This document shows positions 36,602-45,170 of a stretch of 64,000 nucleotides of DNA, piece by piece; the first letter of the stretch is position 1, and every line of letters begins with the position of its first letter. The notes beneath the pieces are model-generated. The model ran no database searches. It was not told the origin of the DNA and was given only the letters and a program-made list of their open reading frames with translations. The position numbers and the translations under genes were made by a program. The stretch comes from Clostridium_AD sp050717635. Lineage in GTDB: Bacteria > Bacillota > Clostridia > Clostridiales > Clostridiaceae. The DNA lies in the NCBI RefSeq assembly GCF_050717635.1, contig NZ_JBOITO010000031.1, positions 75,230 through 139,229 of the forward strand, in the 5' to 3' direction.

Positions 36602-38125
36602 TTACATTGTAAAATATTTTGCTCCAAAATACGTAATTAATCCTAATATTGCTACATATCCCAAACAAAATTTTAAAGTTGCCTTTAATATCTTACCTTC
36701 AGTTCCTACAATTCCAGTGGCTGCTGTGGCAACGGCAATACTTTGAGGTGAAATCATTTTACCTGCTGTAGCTCCACCAGTATTCGCAGCCGCTAACCAA
36801 TAAGGACTCATGTGTAGATTTTTTGCAACTTCAACTTGAAGTGGTCCGAAAAGTACGTTAGATGATGTATCACTACCAGTTACAAATGTACCTAGTGCAC
36901 CTATAATTGGCGCAATTAGTGGATAAAAACTTCCAGTTCCTGCAACTAATACCACAGCAATAGATGTTATCATTCCACTATAGCTCATAACTTTTGCAAG
37001 AGCTACTATAGCAATAATTGTAATTGCCGTTTTACTCATTTGCATGCAAGTATCCGTAAATACTTTTATTATTTCTTTAAACTTAGCTCCTTGAATAAGC
37101 CCTCCTATAAATGCAGCAAGAATTATAAGTGTACCAGGATTAGCAATCCAGGTAAAGGTACTAAGTTTAGCATGTGGGCCTGTATATATTTGAATAGAAG
37201 TTTTTATAGCTGATAATGGTTTATTAATCGCTGGAACAAGTGAGCTTGTAATTAATATAAAAGTTAGAATTAATATAAATGGTACCCAAGCTATTAACGC
37301 TTGTTTTAAAGATACGTAAGCTTTATCTTTTGCTGCAGTTTTTTTATAAAATACTTTAGCTATTACAACTGTTACAATAATACATAATATTGAACCTATC
37401 AGTGCTGGAAGTTCAGGTCCAACATATTTTGCAATTAGAAGTTCTGGCAATGCAAAAGCTAAACCTGATGCAAGAGAAATAAATACAACTCCCTTTATTG
37501 CCTTTATACTTTTGCCTGTAAGCATTACTAAAGCTAATGGTACAATTACAATTAATGCAAATAATTGAATTCCAACTGCATAACCTAAAATGACGGGATC
37601 AATCCCTGCCACCTTTGCCAATGTTATTACAGGTAGCCCTATAGCACCAAAAGCTGTTGGTGTTGTATTTGCAATAAGACATATTATTGCCGCAAATACT
37701 GGATTAAAGCCAAGTGCAGCTAAAATACTTGCAGGTATAGCAACTGCTGTACCAAACCCTGCAATTGCTTCAAGAAACCCACCAAAACCCCAGGCAACTA
37801 TTAAAACTAGTATTCTCCTATCAGTTGTTATGCCTGTCATCATATCCTTTATTACATCCATACTTTTTGTATGAATTGATAGGTTGTAAGTAAATACCGC
37901 TGCTATTATTACAACAATTATTGGCCATATTGCCATTGCTGCACCATCTAGCGCTGCTGTAAAAGTTTGACCAATAGGCATCTTCCAAACTAAGATTGCA
38001 AGTACCACTGTAATTACAAGTGTAATAGAACAAGTTTTATGTCCTGGCATTTTTAAGACACCTAAGGATACCATAAGCCATACAATTGGGATAAGTGCTA
38101 TGAAAAATAATAAATAATCGCTCAT
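36602..38125 (-). CDS. lctP: Lactate permease (LctP family)
   Basis: 507 aa, polytopic with about 12-14 hydrophobic segments across its length. LctP-family phrases: WKMPIGQTFTAALDGAAMAI, GGFLEAIAGFGTAVAIPASI, LIANTTPTAFGAIGLPVITL, FVTGSDTSSNVLFGPLQVEV, AANTGGATAGKMISPQSIAV. Imports lactate (or glycolate) with protons across the cell membrane. Placed between the dehydrogenase and the racemase, as lctE is in Acetobacterium. Strong SD (GGAGAAAA) before ATG 38125. Confidence 0.93.
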   Translation of the reverse strand: MSDYLLFFIALIPIVWLMVSLGVLKMPGHKTCSITLVITVVLAILVWKMPIGQTFTAALDGAAMAIWPIIVVIIAAVFTYNLSIHTKSMDVIKDMMTGITTDRRILVLIVAWGFGGFLEAIAGFGTAVAIPASILAALGFNPVFAAIICLIANTTPTAFGAIGLPVITLAKVAGIDPVILGYAVGIQLFALIVIVPLALVMLTGKSIKAIKGVVFISLASGLAFALPELLIAKYVGPELPALIGSILCIIVTVVIAKVFYKKTAAKDKAYVSLKQALIAWVPFILILTFILITSSLVPAINKPLSAIKTSIQIYTGPHAKLSTFTWIANPGTLIILAAFIGGLIQGAKFKEIIKVFTDTCMQMSKTAITIIAIVALAKVMSYSGMITSIAVVLVAGTGSFYPLIAPIIGALGTFVTGSDTSSNVLFGPLQVEVAKNLHMSPYWLAAANTGGATAGKMISPQSIAVATAATGIVGTEGKILKATLKFCLGYVAILGLITYFGAKYFTM

Positions 38126-38195
38126 CTTTTATTTTCTCCTTCATTTAGCTATATGAGCCATATAATGAAATCGACTACATAAAACTATTATTTAA

Positions 38196-38224
38196 TCGCC
38201 AACATCTTTTGAAGACATTGGCGA
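38196..38224 (-). other. Intra-operon hairpin between lctD and the permease gene
   Basis: TCGCCAA and TTGGCGA close a stem whose inner part (TGTCTTC/ACATCTT type) also partly pairs. No T-run follows in the direction of transcription, so it may be an mRNA stabiliser or processing site rather than a terminator. Confidence 0.5.
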
Positions 38225-38235
38225 AATAGTTTGTT

Positions 38236-39633
38236 TTATTGACAAACCTTTCCTGGATTTAATATATTCTTAGGATCAAATGCTAATTTTATATTCTTCA
38301 TAAGGGCTATGTATACAGGCCCCAATTGCTCAAGCATATATGCTTTTTTAGCAAATCCAATTCCATGTTCTCCAGAAACTAAGCCTTTTAGTTGTCTTGA
38401 TTTACTATACATTGCTTCAAATACTACTTCAATTTTCTTTTCCCATGCACTATCTGTTAGTTCATCCTTTAATACATATACATGTAGGTTACCGTCGCCT
38501 GCATGTCCAAAGCTTCTTATTCTTACATCAAACTGCTTTTGAAGTTCATTAGTATACTTAATAAATTCTGCTACTTTATTTCTTGGTACAACAACGTCAC
38601 ATTCATCCATATCGGTTGTTGTTGCTTTAACAGCTTCAAGGAAAGCTCCCCTTGCGGACCAAACAGCTTCTTTTCGCTCATCTGTATCAGTTATAAATAC
38701 ATCTAGAGCGCCTTCCTCAAGACAAATATTAGCAACCCCTTCATAGGCTCTTTCTATTTCTTCTATGTTATTACCATCAAAAGTTAATAAAAGATATGCA
38801 TCTGATGAATTATCAGGGAATTTCTTACCTAGAAATTCTTCAGCAGCAATAATAACTTCTCTTTGCATAAATTCTATAGCCGTTGGCGCAGCTTTTGATT
38901 TAACTATAAGTGGCACTGTATTTATTGCCATATCAAGATTTGGAAAAGGTATTAAAAGCGACACTGCTTTTTTAGGTAGTGGTAATAGTCTTAATATAAT
39001 CTTTGTAACTATTCCAAGTGTTCCTTCTGCCCCACAGATTAAGTCTTTTATGCTGTAACCAGTAGAATTCTTAACTACTTTTCCTCCGACTTCAAGTATT
39101 TCTCCACTTGGAAGAACTACTTCAAGTCCTCTTATGTAATCTCTAGTAACTCCGTATTTAACGGCCCTCATTCCACCTGCATTGGTGCTTATGTTACCAC
39201 CAATTGTCGCAGATTTTTCACCTGGATCTGGCGGATAAAATAAATCATGTTCTTCAACAAACTTACTTATCTCCATTAAGAGTACACCTGGTTCAAGAGT
39301 TAGCATTAAATTATCTTCATCTATTTCAAGTATTTTATTCATCTTGGACATATTTATCATAATTCCACCACAAACTGGAACTGATGCTCCAACAAGTCCT
39401 GTTCCTGAACCTCTTGCTACAACAGGAATCATATTTTCATTAGCATATTTCATAATCTTTGCCACTTCCGCAGTTTCAAGAACTTCAACTAATACATCTG
39501 GCATTTTGCTTATTCCACCCATCTCATCATGGCTGAAATCATCATTTATTTGGTCATCTGTAAACACTCTATCACTACCTAATACAGACACTAAAAATTC
39601 TATATCCGTAGCATCAAGTTTTTTATATCCCAT
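38236..39633 (-). CDS. lctD: FAD-dependent lactate dehydrogenase, GlcD/LctD type
   Basis: 465 aa. N-terminal PCMH-type FAD domain: PVVARGSGTGLVGASVPVCG, LEPGVLLMEISKFVEEHDLF, YPPDPGEKSATIGGNISTNA, GGMRAVKYGVTRDYIRG. C-terminal FAD-oxidase C domain: RSFGHAGDGNLHVY, GLVSGEHGIGFAKKAYM, DPKNILNPGKVC. Known: in Acetobacterium woodii the LctBCD complex couples lactate oxidation by NAD+ to reduced ferredoxin oxidation by flavin-based electron confurcation. Here etfB and etfA precede it in the same order. ATG at 39633 has GGAGG 7 bases upstream. Glycolate or another 2-hydroxyacid could be the substrate, but permease and racemase favour lactate. Confidence 0.9.
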   Translation of the reverse strand: MGYKKLDATDIEFLVSVLGSDRVFTDDQINDDFSHDEMGGISKMPDVLVEVLETAEVAKIMKYANENMIPVVARGSGTGLVGASVPVCGGIMINMSKMNKILEIDEDNLMLTLEPGVLLMEISKFVEEHDLFYPPDPGEKSATIGGNISTNAGGMRAVKYGVTRDYIRGLEVVLPSGEILEVGGKVVKNSTGYSIKDLICGAEGTLGIVTKIILRLLPLPKKAVSLLIPFPNLDMAINTVPLIVKSKAAPTAIEFMQREVIIAAEEFLGKKFPDNSSDAYLLLTFDGNNIEEIERAYEGVANICLEEGALDVFITDTDERKEAVWSARGAFLEAVKATTTDMDECDVVVPRNKVAEFIKYTNELQKQFDVRIRSFGHAGDGNLHVYVLKDELTDSAWEKKIEVVFEAMYSKSRQLKGLVSGEHGIGFAKKAYMLEQLGPVYIALMKNIKLAFDPKNILNPGKVCQ

Positions 39634-39686
39634 AATATTGCCTCCTTGATTCTTAATTTATTGTAACCACAAGTTTTAACGGTTTA

Positions 39687-40901
39687 CTAAAAATTACTAA
39701 CACAAGACTCTGCTCCACCATTTTTAATATTCTCTATCAATTGGGGAACTATTTCATATATGTCTCCTACTATTCCATAATGAGCTACATTGAATATGGA
39801 AGCATTTGCATCTGTATTTACAGCAAATATACGCTCTGAACTATTCATTCCAGCTGTAAATTGAACTGCCCCAGATATTCCAAGAGCTATTATAAGTTTT
39901 GGTTTAACTGTTCTACCAGAAAGACCTATTTGTTTCTTAGCATCAATCCAACCTGTTTCAATTAATCTTCTTGTTCCAGCTATTTGAGCGGAAAGAAGAT
40001 CTGCAAGTTCCTGAATCATAGCCATGTCTTTTTCTGACTTAAGAGCTCTACCAACTGCAACTATTACCTCTGCATCTGATATATTTTCTTCTATTTCTTT
40101 TTCTGTAACCTTTAATACTGTTATATTAGAAGCTAATTTTTCTTTATCTATTTCACAAATAGTAATTTTACCATTCGGAGCACAAAGTTTTTCAGGAGCA
40201 TTCATAACCTTATATCTTACTGTTGACATCTGAGGCCTAGTACTCGGGCATAAAATCTGAGCCATAATGTTACCACCAAAAGCAGGTCTTATCTGTACAA
40301 GATCTGTATTTTCTTTTATTTTAAGCATTGTGCAGTCAGCTGTGAGTCCCGTTCTAAATCTTGCAGCTACTCTTGGGGCAAGGGATCTACCTACAGTTGT
40401 AGCTCCAACAAGTATGGATGATGGCTTTACCTTATTTACAAAATCTTCAAAAGCAGCTGTATAAGGTTCTATCCTAAAATCCTTAAGCTCTGAATCGTCG
40501 TACACAAATACCTCATCAACACCATATAAAAGTAATTCTTTAGCTTTTTCCTTTATATTGTGACCAATAAATACACAATACACTGGGAAATTAACAACGC
40601 TAGCAAGCTCTCTAGCTTTTCCGATAAGTTCCATTGTTACAGGATGTATATCTCCGTCCACATGGTCCACATATACAGCTATTCCCTTCCATAAACTCTT
40701 ATCAATTTTTGCTTCGTCTGTTTCAACAAATTCCATTACTCCTTTTGGTCCTTTTTTAACGCATATCTTACACATTTTACAACCTGCATTAACTTCTATT
40801 TTCCCATTAATGTATTCAATTGAACCAAAAGGGCAAACCTTTATTAATTCTTGGATATTGGAATCGTTTACTTTTTCCTGATTACAAATTAATTTACTCA
40901 T
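39687..40901 (-). CDS. etfA: Electron transfer flavoprotein alpha subunit with N-terminal ferredoxin-like domain (LctC type)
   Basis: 404 aa, longer than a plain EtfA (~320). Residues ~1-65 form a small ferredoxin-like extension with one Cys in VCPFGSIEY and a C-x2-C-x2-C group in AGCKMCKICVKKGPKG, enough for one [4Fe-4S] cluster. Residues ~70-400 are EtfA: IHPVTMELIGKARELA, ILVGATTVGRSLAPRVAARF, LTADCTMLKI, then the FAD domain with GRTVKPKLIIALGISGAVQF and NTDANASIFNVAHYGIVGD. This extended form is characteristic of bifurcating Etf complexes such as LctC and CarE. ATG 40901 has GAGGGGTGG upstream. Confidence 0.93.
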   Translation of the reverse strand: MSKLICNQEKVNDSNIQELIKVCPFGSIEYINGKIEVNAGCKMCKICVKKGPKGVMEFVETDEAKIDKSLWKGIAVYVDHVDGDIHPVTMELIGKARELASVVNFPVYCVFIGHNIKEKAKELLLYGVDEVFVYDDSELKDFRIEPYTAAFEDFVNKVKPSSILVGATTVGRSLAPRVAARFRTGLTADCTMLKIKENTDLVQIRPAFGGNIMAQILCPSTRPQMSTVRYKVMNAPEKLCAPNGKITICEIDKEKLASNITVLKVTEKEIEENISDAEVIVAVGRALKSEKDMAMIQELADLLSAQIAGTRRLIETGWIDAKKQIGLSGRTVKPKLIIALGISGAVQFTAGMNSSERIFAVNTDANASIFNVAHYGIVGDIYEIVPQLIENIKNGGAESCVSNF

Positions 40902-40918
40902 GAATATACCACCCCTCT

Positions 40919-41707
40919 TTATACAAATTTTAATTCTTTAAGTTTTGTAGCTATTTTAAGACTAAGGTCAGCACTACTGCCTGTCCATGTTTCTCTATCA
41001 TTATTAACTTCTGGTGGAAATATTCTTTCAACTTGTGTTGGTGAACCGTTAAGTCCATATTTTTTTTCATTCTTATCTTCAAAATCATTTAACGTTATCA
41101 CTTTAATTTCTCTATCTTTTGTGGCTATTTTTGCTCTATATGATGGAAGTCTTGGCTGATATATATCTTTATCTACAGTTAAAAGACAAGGGAAGTTAAC
41201 TTCTGCTATTTCAATAGTATTTGCCATATCCATTTCCACAATAACTGATTTTTCTTTTATTTCTTCTATTTTTAAAACGTTTGCAATATGTGGAATACCT
41301 AAGTACTCAGCCATTTCTGGTCCTACTTGAGCAGTATCTCCGTCTGTTGTCTGCTTTCCACATAATATAAGATCAAATCCACCCATTTGCTTTACGCCTT
41401 GTGAAAGTGTACGAGAAGTAGCAAGTACATCTGCTCCTGCAAATTTTCTATCGCTTACAAGTGCTCCTTCGTCAGCGCCCATCATATATGCTTCACGAAT
41501 CACATCTTTTGCTTGTGGTGGTCCCATTGTTATAACCTTAATTACTCCACCCTTTTGTTCCTTAATTTTAAGTGCAGTTTCTAAAGCAAATAAATCAAAA
41601 GGGTTCATCTTTGAATCTATACCATCTCTTTTTAAAACACCTGTAACTGGATCCACTTCAACATTTGAAGTTCCTGGAACTTGTTTGATACAAACTAAAA
41701 TTTCCAT
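40919..41707 (-). CDS. etfB: Electron transfer flavoprotein beta subunit (LctB type)
   Basis: 262 aa. MEILVCIKQVPGTSNVEVDP, MNPFDLFALETALKIKE, VITMGPPQAKDVIREAYMMG, DLILCGKQTTDGDTAQVGPE and MANTIEIAEVNFPCLLTVDK are standard EtfB motifs, including the nucleotide-binding loop. First structural gene of the lactate operon. Ribosome binding site GGAGGAATATAT. It pairs with the downstream EtfA, 17 bases away. An operator-like palindrome lies 52 bases upstream. Confidence 0.94.
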   Translation of the reverse strand: MEILVCIKQVPGTSNVEVDPVTGVLKRDGIDSKMNPFDLFALETALKIKEQKGGVIKVITMGPPQAKDVIREAYMMGADEGALVSDRKFAGADVLATSRTLSQGVKQMGGFDLILCGKQTTDGDTAQVGPEMAEYLGIPHIANVLKIEEIKEKSVIVEMDMANTIEIAEVNFPCLLTVDKDIYQPRLPSYRAKIATKDREIKVITLNDFEDKNEKKYGLNGSPTQVERIFPPEVNNDRETWTGSSADLSLKIATKLKELKFV

Positions 41708-41758
41708 ATATATTCCTCCAATCTTTGTATTAAAAATCTAAATTTATGTATGGTAGTA

Positions 41759-41769
41759 TGGTCTGACCA
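41759..41769. promoter_or_regulatory. GntR/FadR-type operator ahead of the lactate operon
   Basis: TGGTCTGACCA is a perfect palindrome about a central base and fits the TGGTNNNACCA core of LldR/PdhR-like FadR-subfamily regulators. It lies between the regulator gene and etfB. A second palindrome, TTGTTAATTAGTTAACAA, is at 41814-41831. Confidence 0.65.
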
Positions 41770-41851
41770 CCTTCTAAATTAATAGTATCACACTATTTTA
41801 AATATTGCTACAATTGTTAATTAGTTAACAATAAGATTTATTTTATTCACA

Positions 41852-41898
41852 AAAATGAAGGTAAGAATAATATTTGTTATTATTCTTACCTTCATTTT
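41852..41898 (-). terminator. Terminator after the GntR regulator gene
   Basis: A perfect 21-bp stem (AAAATGAAGGTAAGAATAAT plus one base) with a 5-base loop, 20 bases past the regulator's stop. It separates the regulator transcript from the lct structural operon. Confidence 0.85.
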
Positions 41899-41917
41899 AT
41901 ATATTATATTAGTTTAA

Positions 41918-42604
41918 TCATATATACTTGTTTGCAAAATCTAGGTGTTCACGCATAGCTTGCCTTGCGGCTGCTGAACTATGTTTTTCTATAGCTAAAT
42001 ATACATTCTTATGTTGATCAAACAATATTTTCTTATTTTTTTCTTGGACCAATATCAATTTTCTTGCATCCACAATAAAATGATCCACAAGAGTTGAAAC
42101 TGTTTTAAGAATATTAAATATTAAAACATTACCTGAGCATTCTGCTATCTTATAATGAAATTCTTTGTCAATTTCAGCAGTAACATCTTCATCAACAGAA
42201 TTCATAAATCTTTGATAAATCTCTTTTAATTCTTGCAACTTATCATCCGTTATTCTCTTAGCAGCAAGGCCTGAAGCCTCAACTTCCATGATCTTTCTAA
42301 GCTCCCATATTTGTTCTGGGTTACTTTCCTCTAGCATAAACATAATTGATAGTGGTTCAAATAAATTATCTTGAAAGCTTGCTTTTATATAGTTGCCTTC
42401 CCCTTGTCTACAATCTATAAGCCCAATTACTTCTAAAGCCCTAAGTGCTTCACGAATAGAAGTTCTGCTTATCTGTAATTGTTCCACTAAAGCTCTCTCT
42501 GATGGAAGCTTATCGCCTTTTTTAAGAATGCCTTTAGCAATCATATCTTTTATTTGTATTATTACCTGTTCATAAACTTTCGTAGTCTTTATTGGACTAA
42601 ACAT
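41918..42604 (-). CDS. FadR-subfamily GntR regulator (LctA/LldR-like)
   Basis: 228 aa. N-terminal winged helix: YEQVIIQIKDMIAKGILKKG, KLPSERALVEQLQISRTSIR, EALRALEVIGLIDCRQGEGN. The C-terminal FCD ligand domain is all-helical: EVEASGLAAKRIT, EIDKEFHYKIAECSGN, HKNVYLAIEKHSSAAARQAM with the metal-site Asp/His residues. In A. woodii lctA encodes such a regulator directly ahead of lctBCDEF, the order seen here. It probably represses the operon through the TGGTCTGACCA site and is released by lactate (inference). TTATAATATAAT at ~42645-42656 (minus) is a likely -10 region of its own promoter. Confidence 0.88.
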   Translation of the reverse strand: MFSPIKTTKVYEQVIIQIKDMIAKGILKKGDKLPSERALVEQLQISRTSIREALRALEVIGLIDCRQGEGNYIKASFQDNLFEPLSIMFMLEESNPEQIWELRKIMEVEASGLAAKRITDDKLQELKEIYQRFMNSVDEDVTAEIDKEFHYKIAECSGNVLIFNILKTVSTLVDHFIVDARKLILVQEKNKKILFDQHKNVYLAIEKHSSAAARQAMREHLDFANKYI

Positions 42605-42663
42605 CTTGCGGCCCCCACTTTTAGTAAAATTTAAATTCCTTACATTATATTATAACATAATAA

Positions 42664-43410
42664 TTAAAATTTACTTGTGAAAAATTCAATTATAGCATCA
42701 CTAAGCTGCATTTCCCATTTTCGGGAACTAAGAATATGATTCCCATCTTCAATATCTACAAAATTCACTTTTTCTCCATATATATCTTTATATTTCTTCC
42801 CAAATTCATTTGGAACTGCTTCATCTTTTGTACCATGGGCTATTAAAACTTCACCTTTAAATCCCTTTGCTCTTTCATAAGTAGATATTGTCTTCATTTC
42901 ATCAAAGGCATCCCTTGAAAAAAGCAGTCCATTAATATCTGCAATTCTATTCCCATTCTCAAAATAATCACTCATAATTTGTTCAATATTAGCTGCTGGA
43001 GATATGAGACATAGACACTTTATATCATCTTTAAGTTCACTAGCAACAATCCCTGCAATCATTCCACCCATACTAGAGCCAATTAACCCTATTCTGTCTA
43101 AATCAATATTAGGAATTGTTTTTCCATATTCCACTATATTAATTGCATCATTTATCTCACAACTCGGAGTCATGTTCTCGAAATTACCATCACTTTCTCC
43201 TGAATTTCCAAAGTCCATTCTTAGTGAGGCAATTCCCAATTTCTCAAGTCTTTTAGACAGCCTAACATAGTAAAAATGGTCTTCCATTTTGTTACTTGTA
43301 AAGCCATGAAACATACATACTAGAGGTACTTTTTCTGTAACTGTATTTGGCATATGAAGATATCCTCTTAAAGTAAGTCCATTACTTTCAAATTCAACAT
43401 GTCTTTTCAT
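42664..43410 (-). CDS. Alpha/beta hydrolase, esterase-like
   Basis: 248 aa. Family features: MFHGFTSNKMEDHFYYVRLS (oxyanion HG and cap start), LRMDFGNSGESDG, nucleophile elbow GLIGSSMGGMIAG near residue 109, acid in IAHGTKDEAVP and the catalytic His in EDGNHIL. It resembles cinnamoyl/feruloyl-esterase-like S33 hydrolases, so removal of acyl groups from sugars is plausible (inference). Last gene of the ten-gene glycan operon, 2 bases after the RpiR gene. Confidence 0.8.
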   Translation of the reverse strand: MKRHVEFESNGLTLRGYLHMPNTVTEKVPLVCMFHGFTSNKMEDHFYYVRLSKRLEKLGIASLRMDFGNSGESDGNFENMTPSCEINDAINIVEYGKTIPNIDLDRIGLIGSSMGGMIAGIVASELKDDIKCLCLISPAANIEQIMSDYFENGNRIADINGLLFSRDAFDEMKTISTYERAKGFKGEVLIAHGTKDEAVPNEFGKKYKDIYGEKVNFVDIEDGNHILSSRKWEMQLSDAIIEFFTSKF

Positions 43411-43412
43411 AA

Positions 43413-44273
43413 TTAATACATCTTATCCGAGATTGACATTGTGGTTTTTTCTTTATTTTCTTTAGCGAGTTCACTATTTCTTCTAAAATACTCTGCATAT
43501 ATAATATCAATCATATATAACTGAGCCATCTTAGTAGACAATGCTCCACCTTGAAGCGGTCCCTCTTTTGCTCCTACTAAAAGTACTACATCTGCATATT
43601 TAGTTATTGGAGATTTAGCAAATCTAGTTATACATATGGTTTTAGCTCCTGCATTTTTAGCTAGTTTCATCACATCTACAGTATCTTTTGTACTTCCTGA
43701 ATATGAAAATCCTACTGCAACTTCATCACTTTTCATTAAACTTGCGACCATAGCTTGCATATGAGAATCAAAAGTCGCCTCTACATTTGGTCTAATTCTT
43801 ACAAATTTATTTTTTGCTTCATAAGCTGTTACTGCGGAAGATCCAACTCCAAAAAATACAATTCTTTTGGCAGAAAGCAAACTATTAACTGCTATATTTA
43901 ACTCTTCATAGTCTAATAACTCAAAAGTTTCATTTAGTGCTGCAATATTAACATTCAGAATTTTTTTAGATACTTCAATAAGTGTATCCCCTTTAGTGAT
44001 TTCATCACTAAGTTGCTCTCCCATTCCGTCTTCTATTTGTATACTTAGTGCTAATGTCATTTTAAAACTTTGATATCCATCAAATCCAATCTTCCTACAA
44101 AATCTTAGAACTGTAGTCTCTCCAACTTTAGCTTCATCAGCTAAATCAGTAATAGAGCTATATAATATGTGTTTAGGATCTTTAATAACTAATTCTGCTA
44201 CTTTTTTTTCAGATTTAGTAAAGGTATTATAACTTGTATTAATAGTAGGTAAAATATTGCACTTCTCTCTCAT
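43413..44273 (-). CDS. MurR/RpiR family regulator
   Basis: 286 aa. N-terminal helix-turn-helix: YNTFTKSEKKVAELVI, SSITDLADEAKVGETTVLRF, CRKIGFDGYQSFKMTLAL. C-terminal SIS domain at ~105-260: RIVFFGVGSSAVTAYEAKNK, VAVGFSYSGSTKDTVDVMKL, AKTICITRFAKSPITKYADV. These proteins sense phosphosugars, often amino-sugar phosphates. Position inside the nanE operon suggests autoregulated control by ManNAc-6-P or GlcNAc-6-P (inference). Operator not identified. Confidence 0.88.
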   Translation of the reverse strand: MREKCNILPTINTSYNTFTKSEKKVAELVIKDPKHILYSSITDLADEAKVGETTVLRFCRKIGFDGYQSFKMTLALSIQIEDGMGEQLSDEITKGDTLIEVSKKILNVNIAALNETFELLDYEELNIAVNSLLSAKRIVFFGVGSSAVTAYEAKNKFVRIRPNVEATFDSHMQAMVASLMKSDEVAVGFSYSGSTKDTVDVMKLAKNAGAKTICITRFAKSPITKYADVVLLVGAKEGPLQGGALSTKMAQLYMIDIIYAEYFRRNSELAKENKEKTTMSISDKMY

Positions 44274-44279
44274 TTTACA

Positions 44280-45170
44280 TCACTCCAATTCTTTTGCTAA
44301 TATTGAAACTCCCAGTAAACCTGCAGTATTACCTAATTTTGCTAAACTTATTTGTACTTTATTAAAATTAGGCATAACATATTCACTTATCTTCACTCTT
44401 AACCTAGCCAATATATACTCTTGCTGCATTATTCCTCCACCAAGAATTATATGACTTGGATTATACATATGTATTATACTGCACAGTCCCATGGCAACTT
44501 CCACTATCCACCTATCAACTAACTGTTTATATTCTTCATTTTCTTCTAAAACCCTTTTAAAAATGTATTTTCCATCAATTTCATCACAAGTATTTGTGGA
44601 AGCTTTAACACTTCTTACTAAAGCGGATGTTGATGCATATGCTTCATAACAACCTCTTCCACCGCAACTGCACTTAAGACCCCCTACATGGGTTATCATA
44701 TGTCCAAACTCCCCAGCGGAACCAGTTGCGCCACGATATATTTTACCATTTTCTACTATTGCTCCACCAATACCCGTACCATATGTCAAGCATAAGAAAT
44801 TTAAATTCACTTCACCTAAACCATAATATGCTTCTCCTATTGCCGCTGCATTAACATCATTTTCAACAGCCGTTAAAATAGAGTACTTATCTTCTATTCT
44901 TTTTTTTATTTCCATTCCAGTCCATCCAGGCAAATTTTCAGAAGCAAAGATCACTTTTCCACTTTGAAAATCAACTTGTCCCGCTGTGCTTATTCCAACT
45001 CTATCTATATCCTTATACACACTAATCTCATCTAAAATTTTACTAATTAGCTTCTCTCCACCAGCTCCAGCATCCGTTGGTATTTCTCTATTTTCTAAAA
45101 TATTACCATTTTCATCTACTAGCCCTATTTTAATTGCAGTTCCACCTATATCAAAACATAATATTCTCAA
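44280..45170 (-). CDS. ROK family sugar kinase
   Basis: 296 aa. ATP loop MRILCFDIGGTAIKIGLVDE, DVNAAAIGEAYYG, LTYGTGIGGAIVENGKIYRG, and the ROK zinc signature GLKCSCGGRGCYEAYAS with the preceding GEFGHMITH. The start is TTG at 45170, directly abutting the stop of the DUF4127 gene, whose end supplies GAGGTG as ribosome binding site. With nanE in the operon, N-acetylmannosamine kinase is the most likely activity (inference); glucokinase is the alternative. Confidence 0.85.
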   Translation of the reverse strand: MRILCFDIGGTAIKIGLVDENGNILENREIPTDAGAGGEKLISKILDEISVYKDIDRVGISTAGQVDFQSGKVIFASENLPGWTGMEIKKRIEDKYSILTAVENDVNAAAIGEAYYGLGEVNLNFLCLTYGTGIGGAIVENGKIYRGATGSAGEFGHMITHVGGLKCSCGGRGCYEAYASTSALVRSVKASTNTCDEIDGKYIFKRVLEENEEYKQLVDRWIVEVAMGLCSIIHMYNPSHIILGGGIMQQEYILARLRVKISEYVMPNFNKVQISLAKLGNTAGLLGVSILAKELE

